Assembly (NCBI GenBank): GCA_019671005.1
Contig: CM033728.1
Location: 30,274,937 to 30,338,936 of the forward strand
Direction of reading: 5' to 3'
DNA from: Hibiscus mutabilis
Taxonomy: Eukaryota; Streptophyta; Magnoliopsida; Malvales; Malvaceae
DNA length: 64,000 nucleotides
Under the pieces are notes generated by a model, which was not told the DNA's origin, did not search any database, and saw only the letters and a list, made by a program, of their open reading frames with translations. Positions 33,650 through 47,822 of the stretch are shown in pieces (position 1 is the first letter of the stretch; every line of letters starts with the position of its first letter). The translations under genes and the position numbers were made by a program.

Positions 33650-34500
33650 ATGAAAATCCTATATTGGAATTGTCGGGGCTTGGGAAACCCCGAGACAGTT
33701 CAAGCTTTTTCAAGGTTCGTGACCTTGAATAATCCCAACTTAGTTTTTATTAGTGAAACAAGACTCTTCAAGAATAAAGTGGATGGTATTCATAAAAGAT
33801 TAAACATGGTTGGTTTGATTGATGTGGAGAAAAGTGAAGGTTGCATGGGTTTACTTTTGTTATGGAAAGATGGTGTTGATGTTAATCTCCTCTCCTTTTT
33901 CAAGTCTCACATTGATGTTGAAGTTGCACATGGGACAGTTAAAACCCGATTCACTGGCATGTAAGGCATATATGTTTGCACAAGGAAGCATGTGGATTGG
34001 GAACTACTCGATAAGCTCAAAGGGGAATCCCAATTACCGTGGCTCCTAGGGGGTGACCTTAATGACATCCTTTGTATGAATGAGAAGACGGGTGGGAAAA
34101 GGAAACCTAGAGTGGAATGGGCATCTTCAGAGATGAACTTGAGAGAAATGGCCTTTGGGACATTAAACGGAGCCGATGATGGTTCACATGGCACTTTGGG
34201 GACAAGATGGAAAATCATGTCAAGCAAAGGATCGATCAATATGTGGCTTCTATTCCTTGGTTGCATTTGTTTGGGCAATGTGAGATCACTACAGAGTTCA
34301 CAAAGGACTTGGATCATTGATTCTTATTGTTGGACACAAAGGGAAAATCTAATCAAGAGGATAACCATGCGGATTACTTCAAGTTTGATATGTGTTGGGA
34401 AAATGAGGATGAATGCTCACATATTATTAGTAGCTCATGGAACAACCTGGGGGGACCACTTTGGACAAACTCAAGCAGGTTGGGGAGAACCTAAATGAAT
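33650..34500 (+). pseudogene. LINE ORF2: AP-type endonuclease domain
   Basis: ORF2 starts at 33650 with MKILYWNCRGLGNPETVQAF, the standard start of plant L1 ORF2. The Asn in WNCRG and the SETRL stretch (Glu of the active site) belong to the endonuclease/exonuclease/phosphatase fold. A stop at 33962 and a frame change follow; WLLGGDLNDIL (about 34040-34072) supplies the GDxN motif. This domain would nick target DNA for target-primed reverse transcription. Confidence 0.85.
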
Positions 34501-35950
34501 GGCAATCAACGAGAAGGAAGGTTGTCGTACGATGTAAGAAATAGCTCTAAAAAGGATCGAGGATTTCTTGGAGGAAAGCATTACCGAAGCAAAACTCGAT
34601 GAACTTAAGAGATCGAAAAAAGAGCTAAAAACTATCCTGGACAAGGAGGAAATTTATTGGAAACAAAGGTCTAGGGTGAAATGGATAATGGAGAGGGATA
34701 GAAACACGAGCTTCTTCCATGCTCGGGCAAACAATCGTAGGAAGAAGAATATGATTAGGGGCATTGAAGACAATGAGGGGAAGTGGGTGGAAGGGATAGA
34801 AAAAATCTTCTGAGTTGCAATAGACTTCTTTTCCAATCACTTCCAATCAGACAAGGGTACCATCTCGAACATGATCCTTCGAGCCATTGAGACTTGCATA
34901 ACAATGAAAATGAACGACAAGCTTTGTGCTGGATTCACGATGGAGGAAGTAAAGCAAGCCTTTTTCAAATTCACCCAAACAAAGCCCCAGGTATGGATGG
35001 TTTACCAGCCTCCTTTTTTTGCAAGTTCTGGTCTATCCTTAATGTTGAATTTTCCACTCTTTGCCTTGACTTACTTGCAGGTAGAGTGAATATGTGTGAT
35101 GTTAACCAAACAATTATTATACTTATCCCTAAACTAGAAAACCCAACCCTCATAAAACATTTTAGGCCAATTAGTTTATGTGATGTGATCTATAAAACCT
35201 GTTCCAAAGTGCTTGTAAACAGGTTGAAAACTCTCATGTCCATATATATTGCCGAGAACCAAAGTGCCTTTGTTGTGGTAGACTTATTTCTGATAATGTT
35301 AATTGTGGCCCATGAATTATTCCATTATCTTAAGAGTACTAAGAACGGGCCTAACAAAGGGGGCTGCTATTAAACTAGTTATGGAGAAAGCTTATGATAG
35401 AGTTGAAAGGCATTTCCTCACTGATGTTATGAACAAAATGGGTTTTGCTTCAAAATGGATTGATATTATGATGAATTGTGTAACCAATGTCTCTTATTGC
35501 TTCAAGATTAACAGTGTCATTTCAGACTCTTTCATGTCATCTAGAGGACTAAGGCAGGGGGATCCCCTATCCCTCTACCTTTTTCTCTTTTGTACACAAG
35601 GGCTCTCGACTTTGCTACTTAAGAAACAAAGGGAGGGTCGCATTAGAGAAGTTCGAGCTAGCCAGAATGGACCAAGGGTGAACCATCCCATGTATGCCAA
35701 TGATTGCCTTTTGTTTATCGAGAAATCAAAGAAGGAAGCTATGAGACTTAAGCATGTGCTCACGGTCTACGAAGCATCCTCGGGGCAGAAAGTTAATGTT
35801 GATAAATCCTCCATTTACTTAAGCAATAGCATGAACAACCAAAGCAAAACTGAAATCAAAAACATTTTGAGCATGCATGAAGATGAGGTCCTCAGACAAT
35901 ATCTTGTCCCCCCTAATTGTGGGAAAAAGAAAGGTGGAGACCTTTGATTT
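34501..35950 (+). pseudogene. LINE ORF2: reverse transcriptase
   Basis: A linker with RSRVKWIMERDRNTSFFH (34666-34720) leads to RT blocks NKAPGMDGLPASFF, IILIPKLENP, FRPISLCDVIYKTCSKVLVN, MEKAYDRVE, SSRGLRQGDPLSLYLF and YANDCLLF (35692-35715). The last is the catalytic YADD box with one Asp changed to Asn. At least three frame changes occur (about 34815, 34975 and 35370). The enzyme would copy LINE RNA at the nicked target, but this copy cannot. Confidence 0.9.
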
Positions 35951-37560
35951 CTTGGATGAGAAAGTTGATAAAATAATGCACAATTGGACCAAGAACCTCC
36001 TCTCTTATGGTTGCCGAGAGGTACTTATCAAATTAGTGGCACAAGCCATACTCGCTTATGCTATGACATGTTTTCTTCTTTTGGATTGTATCATTGACCC
36101 CATGGTTTATACAATAAGAAGATTTTGGTGTTGTGAAAAGTACAAGAAGAGGGGATGGCTACATGTGGTGTAGAAAAACCTTTGCAAGCCGAAAGGAGTT
36201 GGGGGACTAGGATTCCAATATTTTAACACTTTCAACCTTGCACTACTGGCCAAGCAAGTCTGGAGATTGTTGTGCAACAAAGACTCACTATGTTACAAAG
36301 TACTATCGGCAAAGTATTTTCCCAGCTGATGTGCTTGAAGCAAAATAAGGGGAAAAGACCTCTTTCATTTGTAGTAGCATTTTCAAGGCTAAAGAAGCAA
36401 TCAAGGACAGTTTCCATTGGAGACTAGGGACCAATAGTCAGAACTGATTGTTTAAAGATAAATGGGGGGCACCAAACCTATCTTGTTAGAAGGAAGTCAC
36501 TTGGACAATGATCTTAACCCGATTCGCTATGGTGAGTTTATGGTGCGTAATGTTGCATCTTGGAATGTTGTCAAGCTTATTCAAGTGTTCTTGGACAATG
36601 ATGCCTTCTCGATTAGCCGATGCCCCATTGCACCCACTCGAGTGATCAGCTAGTTTGGGGCCACCACTCGTCCTAAAGCTACACCACTTGATCCAGCTAC
36701 AATTGGCTCATTCTCTAAAAGCACGAGGTAAGAGACTCCTCCTCGATTTGGAAGGCAATGGTAAAACTTCCCACCTTACATAAAATTAGACAGTTCGGAT
36801 AGAGATTATGTCATGATTCTTTTCCAACAGGCCACAAGCTTGCAGTCGCGGGTCTTGATACAAGTACTTGTAAATTGTGTAACAATGGTCTTGAATCTTG
36901 CCTTCTGAGACTGCCCGACCCTCAAGAAAGCCTTCGACCTTTGTGCTCTCTCAGTATCCTTTCCAAATGGTACCTTTTCGAGTTGCAAGATTTGGATGGA
37001 GGAAACGCTCAAAATCCTTGATAAGGGAGAATTCACACTCCTCACCATTCTCCTTTGGAAACTATGGAACCGGAAAAACAAGCTCGTCCATGAGAACAAG
37101 TCCCTCCCGATCTGAGCTGTGGTTGATTATGTGCAATTTTTAGCCTCGAATTACAAAGCCGTGCATGAGTCCACAAGCAACCCGGTACCATACAGCCGAG
37201 CCAAGCGATGGTCCTGCCCTTCCGAGGGTACCATCAAGGTAAATGTTGATGCAGGGTTCATAGCAAACTCGGGGACAGTCTCCATTGGAGTTGTTGCCCA
37301 TAACTCTCATGATATGTTCCTTGACGCGAGAGCCCATAAGCTCCATGGGGTGCACACTGCCGAGACAGTCGAGGCTTGTGCATACACCTTGGGCCTTAAG
37401 CTGGCCGTGGAGAATGATTGGTAGATTTCAATCATCGAAGAAGACTCTATGGCTGTGGTCAACAAGCTGAACAGGTTGATCACTGCAGCAGACTTGCCAG
37501 ATGCGCACGCCATCCTCTCCAATCACGCCGGCCTCAAGGTCTTGCACATAGGTTGAGAGG
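35951..37560 (+). pseudogene. LINE ORF2 C-terminus: zinc-finger region and RNase H
   Basis: Remnants of the post-RT region occur at 35950-36250. A zf-RVT-like stretch at 36800-36940 can be read with LCHDSFPTGHKLAVAGL and TCKLCNNGLESC. An RNase H-like domain follows at 37219-37424: IKVNVDAGFI (first Asp), GVVAHN and ETVEACAYTLGLKLA (Glu). It is spread over several frames with many stops. Confidence 0.75.
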
Positions 37561-37712
37561 CCAACAGGGTTGCGCACTCACTCGCCCATTGGGCTATGTC
37601 TTGTAATGAGCCATTTATTTTCTGTTATGATGTTCCGGATTGTATTCAAAATGTTGTAACAGATGATGCCATTTATGGCTAATGCAATACAATCCATCTT
37701 TCAACAAAAAAA
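37561..37712 (+). other. LINE 3' UTR and poly(A) end
   Basis: A short 3' UTR ends in CAACAAAAAAA with A7 at 37706-37712. The next bases, TATATTCGAAACAAAATAA, are LTR-B sequence also present at 47968. Confidence 0.7.
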
Positions 37713-38990
37713 TATATTCGAAACAAAATAAATCAACAGCAGCCGCACCATTACAAATTTACGCCGCACAGCCCTGCTTATTTTCACGTACCCCAGCTCT
37801 GCTTTAAGAGCCATAAATCCCCTTTTAACTTTCTTTTTTCTTTTCTTTTCCATTAAACAATCACGTAATGTTTTCCCCTTTTTTATTATTATCATACTTA
37901 TAGCCACAATTGGCTAGCTAAAAGGCCGCAGTAACCCCATAATTCACGTGTAACAGGGGCAGTGGCAGCCACATCACTGCTCTGCCTTGGTTCATTCGAA
38001 CCTTCTTAATTTTCAACTTAACAATTCATTTCAAGAAATTCATCGAACATATACGGTGCACTCAAATATGTGATCCAAGAATTAAATCAACTATTTTACC
38101 AAACATCTCGTTCAAGAACTCAAATCTAATCTTAACCAATCCAATTAATTTCTGGAATAATATGATAAAATTGATGTTAGATTTCATCTTACCCATAGAT
38201 TAACTTTCCAATCAATAAAAACATCTTAATCTTATCTATCAAATCAAAATCACCATTTACCATCCAAGAAACCAAATAAATCAAATTACACTTATTTTAA
38301 TTCATAAATCCCAATAGAAAAGATAGATGATCAATTAAAAATAATTAGAAAACCTTTAAGAATCAAGAGCTTACCCAATTGATAGAAAAAATGAAAGTTG
38401 AAAACATCATCCTTCAATTGAACGTGAATTCCAAGAAGATCTGATGAAGACCCCTAGCTCTTGCTAGATTGATAATTAGAAATCATTTAGGATATAAAAC
38501 AGGTGAAAATCAAAAAGGAAAATCAATGTTCTTTAAATTGTGTTTGGTAAATTCATTAGAGAAAATGAGAGAAAGCTTGGATGTGTTTTTCTCGTCTTTG
38601 AGAAAATAATAACCGTCATCTTCTTTTGTTAAAAAAGAGAGGGAAAATATATATTAATAATTGACTTAATAATCTCAATAAAATATCACTTTAGTTCCTT
38701 TTTACAATTTTGCCGCTACTAACAATTTCCAACTATTGCAAAATAGTCACTTTTTAATTTAATACAAATTCGACCCAATTAAAGAATTACCTGAAACCAA
38801 ATCTCATCCTTTAATAATCTCATTAAATATATTTCAAAAAATACTTGCCATGATAAATTTATCGGAAAACCAATTTAATCAACCCAAATTATTTTCTAGA
38901 ATTAATTAATTAGCTAAAGCCTAACCAAAAATTCCAACCCGAATCCGATATTTCACCCGAACCTTCTAGCCCGTTTTCTGAGATGTTACA
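37713..38990 (-). repeat. LTR-B 3' LTR, truncated by the LINE
   Basis: It ends GAGATGTTACA at 38990 (minus-sense start TGTAACATCTC). It matches 47968-49234 throughout, including GTAACAGGGGCAGTGGCA and CCCTGCTTATTTTCACG. The rest of the LTR, about 2.5 kb, is absent. Confidence 0.85.
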
Positions 38991-39007
38991 GCTCCCCCCT
39001 CTAAAAG
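38991..39007 (-). other. Polypurine tract of the minus-sense LTR-B element
   Basis: In minus sense TTTTAGAGGGGGGAGC abuts the 3' LTR and is preceded by the pol terminus AATTTCAAGGACGGAATTTC. Confidence 0.8.
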
Positions 39008-39500
39008 AAATTCCGTCCTTGAAATTCTCCTAAGGGAAACAAACAAATATTGAGCTTCTTCCTCCCAATAGCTTCCTCGATTACACTCATTCCGTATAAT
39101 TTTCACAAATTCAATCGTCTCGATGAGCAACACCTAGTTGCTAGAGACTTAATCGAAAGCATCCCTTACCAAAGGTAGAACCAACGATTTTCAACTTTCT
39201 CTTTACGGCACAATAAGAAAAGGGACAATCAAACCTCTCCATATAAACGTAGGCAACTCATCAATTACACATTTGATCTCAAAACTATCTTGATGCAACA
39301 TGTCACAAAACCAGTCTTCTTATTTATCTATATATTGTCTATTAAGACTTGATTCAACACAGCATTATGAACTATTCCCTAAAACCTTCATCCACGGAGA
39401 AACGTCGAGAAACATTCAATCACCCATATGATATTTGGTTCCTCGTTGTCTCATTCCGTACAAAGCTTATCTAATTTCTCATCCCGAACAACGTCAATCT
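39008..39500 (-). pseudogene. pol C-terminus (integrase end and chromodomain) of LTR-B
   Basis: In minus sense, DVSPWMKVLGN preceded by KYHMGD (about 39395-39450) matches the integrase C-terminal module of chromoviruses (usual wording EYxVGDxVFLKVSPWK). IEFVKIIRNE and FKDGISFRGG-like residues near 39030-39115 match the chromodomain end and pol terminus. All are separated by stops and shifts. Confidence 0.6.
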
Positions 39501-42415
39501 ATCGAAAACCACTTTTAGCATGCATCACTTCTTTCTAAATTCAAATAGGCTCTTCTAACCGAATCTCAACTTAAACCATTGTAACAATCCATCAAATAAA
39601 TCCAAATAATAGCCGCTAACAACAAAAGTTCCTCTTAACCATACATCAACCATAACCCATTGAGAACAACTATCTCGACCTAGTCAATTAAACTAATTCC
39701 GGAATCAAGCTTGCAAACTAATTTTAGATTCATATTAATCACAAAGATTCATTAGTACCCATTAGAAAATATTAGGTTTGGAACAACCTAACCATAACTT
39801 GTTCTTGAAACCATTTAAAACCAATTAAACCCATTTTAATTTCAAAAGTTGATAGAAATAATAGATTAAGGACACAAAGTGTGTGGAATGTCAATAAGAA
39901 ACCATAGCTCACTTTGCTTGATATGAGTACAACCAAACTGAGCTTCCCCTTATATTCCAACGTGAAAATCGTTGTTGATCAAAATCTACCAATTCACTCA
40001 AATTTAAAAGTCATTTGGATAAAAAAATAGATTAGAAATAAGACCAAAAAATCAATTAATCATTGAAAAACATTTTAGGAAAGTAGAAAACAATAATTCT
40101 AATTTGAAAGAAAACTTAGAAAACCATTGTTTCAGAGAAAATGTTAACCATCATAAAAAAATTTAATCAAAACGAATAAAAATGAGTTATTAAAATACAA
40201 AGGGTGAAATTGATTCCTAAAGATTCTTAGCTTGTGTCCCTTTTCTATTTAATTCGCAAAAAACATTTTTAAAACCAATTTGTCTCTCTTTTTTTTTGAA
40301 GTTATCAAAAACATAATTCTTGTTATTTGATAAACCAATTAAACAACCTTCCAAAACATTAACCATGTCCAATTTGTTATATTCATTTCAAAACACACTG
40401 GATTATTAACCCAAAATTAATTAAGAAACTAAACTCAATCCACGATCCCGAATGAAATCCATTAAACAACCATTTTAACATAACATCTTTTGCCACAACT
40501 TCTCTAACGGTGTAACAATCTCAGAAGATTTCTCAACGAACTTCTAACACTAACCTTGGTTGTTTCAAATCTAGCACCATTTCTACTTCTGCAAATCAAG
40601 CTATAACACATTCTACAATTTATGAGACCCCATAAAACCATATCTCTAATACTACTTACATCATACCCTCATCGGCCTCCAAAAAGTCACCATAAGTGTG
40701 GACATATACATGATGATTACTTATATTCCCTCATAAATGTCTATGTATATGTATGCAAACCTCTAATGTCATGCCCAAATGTATGCATGTACTGACATAT
40801 TTAAATATATATACATATAAGTGTTTATGGACTATGCATGTTCAACTATTCACGCTTACTAATAACATTCTCAGAACCAACACTCCTTTCAATATGCCAG
40901 AACTCACACTTACCCAAATAGGGAACAAACACTCACTTTACTACAAAAGCCTACCAAACAATTCTTAGTCGTCGATCAAGATCCTTCTCAATATCATTGT
41001 ACACGAGAATACCACTACTCACAAAACCAAGTATTCACAAAATACTCAACTCAACGTAACCTCAAATTCCACTAGCGCATTCGCCATCTACACGGAATAA
41101 CTATAAACCCATACCAACCAACAGTCTTAAATACCATTATTGTTAACAACCACGTTGATGCTTCAGAAAATAGAACTTCCAATCAAACATATCCACAAAC
41201 CATTCATTTTCACAATCACACTCTCAACTCATATATTTTCTTAATGATCATCAACACGACACAAAAAAGATTTGGCAGCCACACTAAGGTACGTCTCAAT
41301 ACCGAACTCAACCCTGCAAACATAGATCAACATGGAAAAACTCCCTCAAAAGCATTCTAGGAAGAATTCCTAAGAAAAATAGACATTGAGAACCCAAACA
41401 TCCTTAAACCTTGAACTACCACCTAAGCCAAAAAACCATCAAACATAATTTAGTATGTTCTTTAACAAACTCCAATGTAAAAATCAACCTCAATCTTCAA
41501 AACTTTAACACGCTCAAAAACAACTACCTTCAACTAATATACACAATTTCTAGAAGCCAGAATCCACAAGATGATGCAATAAAGAAAGAAAAGCATATTA
41601 CACAATCTCTCCTTAATCAAAATACATATTCCACTATTCTACTACGCACTCTGATTCCCGAAGATGAAAATCAATTCAATGCCTTATGCTCACTCCATAC
41701 CTTAACCATCCTCGCGGAAAATAACGTTAGAAACACTACCAAATTCTCCTCAACAATCAACATCATTGGTCAGGTTTTGATCAAGAACATCAACTTTCTT
41801 GCATGACGTGTATATCATAATCTTATCAACTTTAACACTAAAAAATCCTCATTAGAATCTCGAAAGAAGCTTTATCAAACATACTTTATGAATCTTGATT
41901 CTTACGATCAGCTTATGACACCTTACGGTGTACACATTCACTTACATCACTTCACTAACTACTTGTCCTCAAATTCCATATCATTAACATCGATGGTAAT
42001 AACCACCTTTAATATTCAAAACAGTAGACCAAGGCCACCTATAAACTCATGAACAAGGACAACGTCGCTCAAGTTTGGAGACTATTTTTAACTATTCTTG
42101 GTCAAGGACCAAATCAACTCAAGATTGAAAACCACTTTTTATACTATCGATAACCTAGACAAAACTTACTAAGCTCGAAAGTAATTACTGAATAAATTAT
42201 TCCTCATTTAAAATCAAATTCATTATCGATATTTAAACCCAATAGCTGGGGCATAGGCTCGGTAAGTGATCCAAGACAAACCTACAAAAACCTTTTCAAA
42301 GGCAATGTGTTACTTGTTAACCCCAAAATAAGAAATTAACCACATGAGCACATACAAAAACATTTATCACTTTCTCAAAATAATTATATTAAACTCTATT
42401 TCATCTGAGGTTGTG
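39501..42415 (-). pseudogene. Decayed internal region of the minus-sense LTR-B element
   Basis: No ORF with recognisable motifs remains. It should hold gag, protease, RT and RNase H, but I could not align any motif by eye. The longest ORF (41411-41806, plus strand) is antisense to the element and looks like chance. Confidence 0.4.
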
Positions 42416-42433
42416 AACCTGGCTCTGATACCA
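42416..42433 (-). other. Primer binding site (tRNA-Met type), minus-sense LTR-B element
   Basis: In minus sense TGGTATCAGAGCCAGGTT lies 5 bp after the LTR end, the same site and spacing as in the plus-sense LTR-B element at 9064. Confidence 0.85.
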
Positions 42434-44812
42434 ACAAATATAACCCCCTTGACCCGGCCTAGTTGTTAGACCCGAATCAAAGAGATCACATTGGCTTGCC
42501 GAAACAAACCCGAACAATCTTATTTTAGTTCCATTTCTTTCATCTTATATAGATGTATTGTTAAATCCAATGGTGTATATATAAAGAAGCATTTCAATTT
42601 CTATTCGATACAAACACCAATAAGGCACTTAATTGAAAACACAAGAAAATCTGAATAATTATAGGGATTTACACAAGTTTTAAGTTGCCAATACTCAATT
42701 AATCTTATTTCATGCTAGCGTGTCAAATTTTAGCTCAAACGAATAACAAATAAGCATCCAATTTAGCAAAATACGAAATTAAGGACTAAATTGTAAAACT
42801 GCCAAAATACAAGGACTAACACATTTATAAAATATTCTTACAGCAATTAGATACATTAAAAGTTTGCTTGCAAAATCTCAGGTCAAGCGGACATCATCTA
42901 CTTATTCAATTGATACATGAACATATGAGGGCCAAAATGTGAAAAACTTAAACTTGATAAAGCTCATTATTTGAATAAACTACGGGTCGTACCAGTACAT
43001 AAAAACATCGAAGAAAATATTGGAATCGACATGCTATAGGGCATACCAATAATCGGTTACGCTACCGAAACTTGGTCATGTATACCAGTACCCACATTCA
43101 TTACCGGTCACTAAAATAACCCCGCATACCGATACTGAACATTGAGTGTACTGATACGGGTTGCTCTAAATTCCATCATAGGGGATTTGAATCCCAAACC
43201 AAACATATCCAAACTACTTACAAACATAATTGACATACTTCTATTATTATACCATCATTAAACAAGTAGGCTCAAATAATTTCATGCCAATTATTCAACA
43301 CAACTCATATTCATACAAGTAATATAAAGGCATGCTTTCTAACAATTTAATGCATTATCCAATAAGCACCAAATGGTCAAGACCTCAAACATAGGCTATA
43401 GGTCAATTGAAGAAATAGAAGCATATGACCATATGTACTCTTAGGACACAAGCAATCAATCCAATCATTATTTAAACCATTTTAAATCATTAGATCACAA
43501 CCATCAAATGTACTTGGCATTAAATAAAACCAATATCGCACACCTTAAATAATGTCATCTTCCAACATAATATAAAAATCCAACCATATAATCAAGCCCT
43601 ATACCAAATAGCATCCCAATGATTAACCCACATTGCCTTATTACAAATAATGAGAACACCATAAAACATACTCTTTAGAACACTTGTCTTGGAATCACTC
43701 CTTGCCTCGAACCACAACTCCGCGCTCTCTTAATTCACTGCATTGATGAAAGAAAAGATATTATAAGCATATAATGCCTAGTGAGTGCGCTCAAAAAGGA
43801 TAAAACATCAATGCATTTCCAAAATCAAAACCGATATTAGAAACCCATATTAAAGCAAGGTAAACACGCCATTTCCAAAGCGTTTAAATAAAATATTCTT
43901 ATTCGAAGCATATACTTCATGCTCTCATAACAATCTTTTCATTCTCACGACATTAAAATAAAACATGCTTGATCAAATCATAAGCATCATATCTTTCGGC
44001 ATAAACCATACATTGATTGTAAAGTAAGATACGGGTGTAAAGCCAATGCAATTTGCTCATTTCCTTTGAAAACATAACATGCATAACAACCATATACAAA
44101 ATAACTTTCCACTTTGATTCACATATATTGGCAATTAGTGTAACTCTCAATAAACTATTGTTCCATTATAAAACCATATCGGATATACAGATTTCTCGAT
44201 AGACAGGCTCTACCAAACCATACCTTGACCTAGAGAGTCTCACCTCAATCCTTCACAAGGTACAACACCAACTTAGGTAGCATACTGCATACCACAAGTA
44301 ACAATCCACCAGCCCGAGTAGCCTACTGCATACTCTAGGGGCCACGGGGCGATCGACTTACTTTCTAGTGCACTTTAAACCTTATGGCATACCAACTATT
44401 TCTGATAATGTATTTCCATTTGTCACATAGACAATATACACTATTAAACCCATTTACTTATTGTTTTCCATATGCATTTAACAAAATATTTCCATATGCA
44501 AAAATCACATTGCCCACGGAAACAACCACATTCCATTTAGGAACCATTTCTCAATGCTCTTGGGCATCCGCATACTTGATAAATCATTGTATATCATTTA
44601 AAACATGCATAAAACAGTAAGTAAATCAATCCATGCTTTTAAACCAAAACATGTAAATAAAATCTCATATCAAACCGATATTCAAAAAATGAAATAAAGA
44701 AAACTTACTTACGAGCTTAGCTAAGCTTGCTAGGCTTTAACTAACCCCCAAAACCATAAATCAAACCTCTTTATAGTACCAAAACACAATTGCACTCACC
44801 AACTTGCTACAT

Positions 44813-47800
44813 TGTAACATCTCTTTCTCGTATTCATTACCAAATACGAGTCAGTGATGTTACTGACTAAGGTTAAACCATTTTATTACTTTACCTTAGA
44901 AAACCGGTAGCCTATACTGCCTTTACATAAAAATTTATAACAATTTTTATAGACATCAAAAATTTATTCCGAAATTTTATATTTAAACTAGATTCATTAA
45001 GCTTTCTAATCATATAAATTATTAGTCCAAACTCATTACACAAAAAATCAAATAAATTCCTACATTCTCATCACATCCCAGAATTTTCGGAAATTCTGCT
45101 GCCATGTTTTCTGACCTTCCTTCGAATAAAAATTCATAAATTTTTACATACAACTCAAAATCAGTCACCGTTTATTTTTTAAGAAACTAGACAAAATTTC
45201 CAGTTCATACATATAAAATTCACCATCTAATTCTAATTGTGTAATTTATGCTGATTTTTCAAACACACTGCTTTTGCGTACATTTCTGGACAGAATTTTA
45301 AACTTTCTATCTTAGGACCCATCTTTAGTGTAAACTTAGTACATTATCATTTATAACCATAATAGAACTTATTAGGTTCATCATCCATATTATATCAACT
45401 ATTAACCAACCACATTTGGTAATAAGCTATTACAAACCCCACTAAAATATACATGCCATCTAGTACATTTCCAAAAGAAAGGATGGATGCCATTACATTA
45501 CTATGAGTATGGAGATATACCTCCCAAAATATGAAAGTGATGCTCAGCAACTCTTCCTTCGAAACTCCTTTAAAACCTACGCATGAAATTCATCATATGC
45601 TAAGCATATACTTAGTGAGGCAACAACATTTAATTCAAATGTAAATTAACATAGGTATCAATATAAATAAATAACAATGCACATGATCACTTACCATATT
45701 ATGCTTGCTAGCATATATGACATGATACATATATAATAACATAATACATGATAATAACTTTGATTCTTACCATTACCTTTGCCATGTTTATCATCGAGCT
45801 TTTAAGCTTTTCATCCTGTTTTTCAATTTATTTAGCCCAAGTATTGATTTAAGGAAATTTATGTACACAAGTCACCCCCTATACTTACTTGAGTATAGTG
45901 TATTATTTGCACTTTACTGGAAGTGCTTAGCACCAAAGTGCTTCTGTATACTTACCAGAGTATACAATTAGTAAATAGTTTGCACTTTAGCTGAAGTGCT
46001 TATAATAAGTTGCACTCTACCGGGAGTGCTAAAATGTTTATACAGCTGTTTATGACTCTATGGATATCCAACTATACTTTTAATTTCCTATCTCATACAT
46101 TGGGCTTTATATCAATCATAGTCTCATACATGGCAACATATATACATATTGAGCAATTCATACCCAAGATAATATTCCATGATTAATTAGTGATCCATTC
46201 ATATGTTTCAACCTTTGACATATTTCTAATATATCAAATATATAATAAATGACATAAAGATCATGTTATACATGCATTGCACTCACCTTGACACTTTCAA
46301 AAGTATAATTTATACTAGCCTCACTAAGCTCGGTTGCACTTTTTATCTTCTTTCCTCACTTGTTCGATCTCGAACTTGCTTGTTATCTGTATGTACATTG
46401 AATACATAACATAAGCAACTTTAAGTACATGTCCAACCTTACTAATACATGTACATACCAAGTTGGAAAATTTAACATTTTCAACCAAGTGCTTCTTTAC
46501 AACAACAATGCTTCCTACACTTAAATTTTACTTCAAATTGCACATTGTAACCAATAGTTTGACAATTTCACTTTAAACCCTAAATTATCTCTCTTAGGGT
46601 TTATAAACTAAAATTTGGAAACTTCCACATTTCATCTCCATTTTCAAAAATTTTAATACCAAAATGATCCATGTATCATAGCAAACAACATAACCATACT
46701 TCTTGAATATTTTCAAATTTCTCACTTATTTCACCCAATTTACAAAATTCACAAAATAGTCCTAAAATGATGTTTTCTTCAATCCAATCACATAATTCAA
46801 CTAATAAAACATCATTCTAATCATTTCCATCATCAAATAAATTTTCACAAAATTTCCCCTAATTTTCCTCTTATAGCCGAATTGGTCCCTATAATTTTTC
46901 CAAGAGATTTTCTTCATTTCAAGCATGGAAACAACACTACAACACCATTTCCATCTTGATTGAACATTAAAACATGAAAACCTAACATGTTCTTCAACCA
47001 CCCAAATCATCAATCTCAACTTAGAGGCATGGAAACTAAGCAAACCTTATGTCAAAAGATAGAGAATTCAAGGGAGATCAATTTCTTGTTTCATGTCCCT
47101 AGCCAAAAATCAAGTAAATCAAGCCAAAAATTGAATTGAAAATTCTCTTACCTAGTCCCCTTGAGGTTCGGCCAACTTGAGAGAAAGATGAGCAAAATTC
47201 TAGCTTTTTCTATCTTTTATTTTAATGCAAATGGCAATTAAATCTTTACTTTAAAACAAAAATCTTTCTTCATAGTAAAATGACCATTTTACCCTTGAAT
47301 TATGACCAATCATGAATCAACACCTATACTCAACCTTATCATCAAATCAATTATAATTAAAAAGTATGGATAAAATGACCATTTTGCCATTAATGAATCT
47401 TTATATTCACCAAAATGCCATTTATGCATTATTTCATATACTGTGTTAAATTGAATCTAAAGCACAATTCAAAACTTCAATGTCATATTTCTCGGGTCTT
47501 CCTAAGACTTCCTTCAAAATTTCATAAAATTCCGAGCTCATACGATTACCCGAATTACACTTAAACTTTAACCGTAATTTTCCAAAAATAGAAACATCAG
47601 ATCAAACCATAGTTTTTATATTCGATCCACACACTTAGATGATCTATTTATTTATAGAATAAAAATAATTATTGGGAAAATTACCATGTTGGTCCTTAGA
47701 CCTTTCTCAACTTTTCACTTTTATCCCCAAACTTTAGAACTTTACGTTTTAGTCACTGAACTAAAACTACTAACTTTTAATTCTTTATGTTTTAGTCACT

Positions 47801-47822
47801 AATCCAATAATGGGATATTACA
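44813..47822 (-). mobile_element. Solo LTR-A nested in the LTR-B 5' LTR
   Basis: It runs from TGTAACATCTC (44813) to GGGATATTACA (47822), 3.01 kb. The flanks TACAT (44808-44812) and TACAG (47823-47827) match at 4 of 5 positions. LTR-B continues collinearly on both sides. Its last 540 bp are nearly the same as 49256-49785, the LTR of the chromovirus to the right. No coding sequence is present. Confidence 0.8.
45905..46035. repeat. Short hairpin-forming repeats in LTR-A
   Basis: Three copies resemble GCACTTTACTGGAAGTGC, each able to pair GCACT with AGTGC around an 8-base loop: near 45909, 45990 and 46013. GAGTATA/TATACT words lie between them. Confidence 0.6.

Larger units (their letters stand above)
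22691..37712 (+). mobile_element. L1-type LINE interrupted by element D
   Basis: The parts are a leader (about 22691-23827), ORF1 split by element D (23828-23918 and 32603-33310), ORF2 (33650-37560) and a terminal A7 at 37706-37712. The gene order and the DUF4283/zinc-knuckle ORF1 with an APE-type endonuclease, RT and RNase H ORF2 are typical of plant L1 elements. Every reading frame is broken. The 5' limit is an estimate from where Tat-2 homology stops. The flanks differ (Tat-2 pol on the left, LTR-B LTR on the right), so no target duplication is visible. Confidence 0.75.

Noticed and set aside
41411..41806. A 131-codon ORF as a gene
   Set aside because: It is antisense to the minus-sense LTR-B element, Asn/Leu-rich and without motifs; it fits chance in AT-rich DNA.
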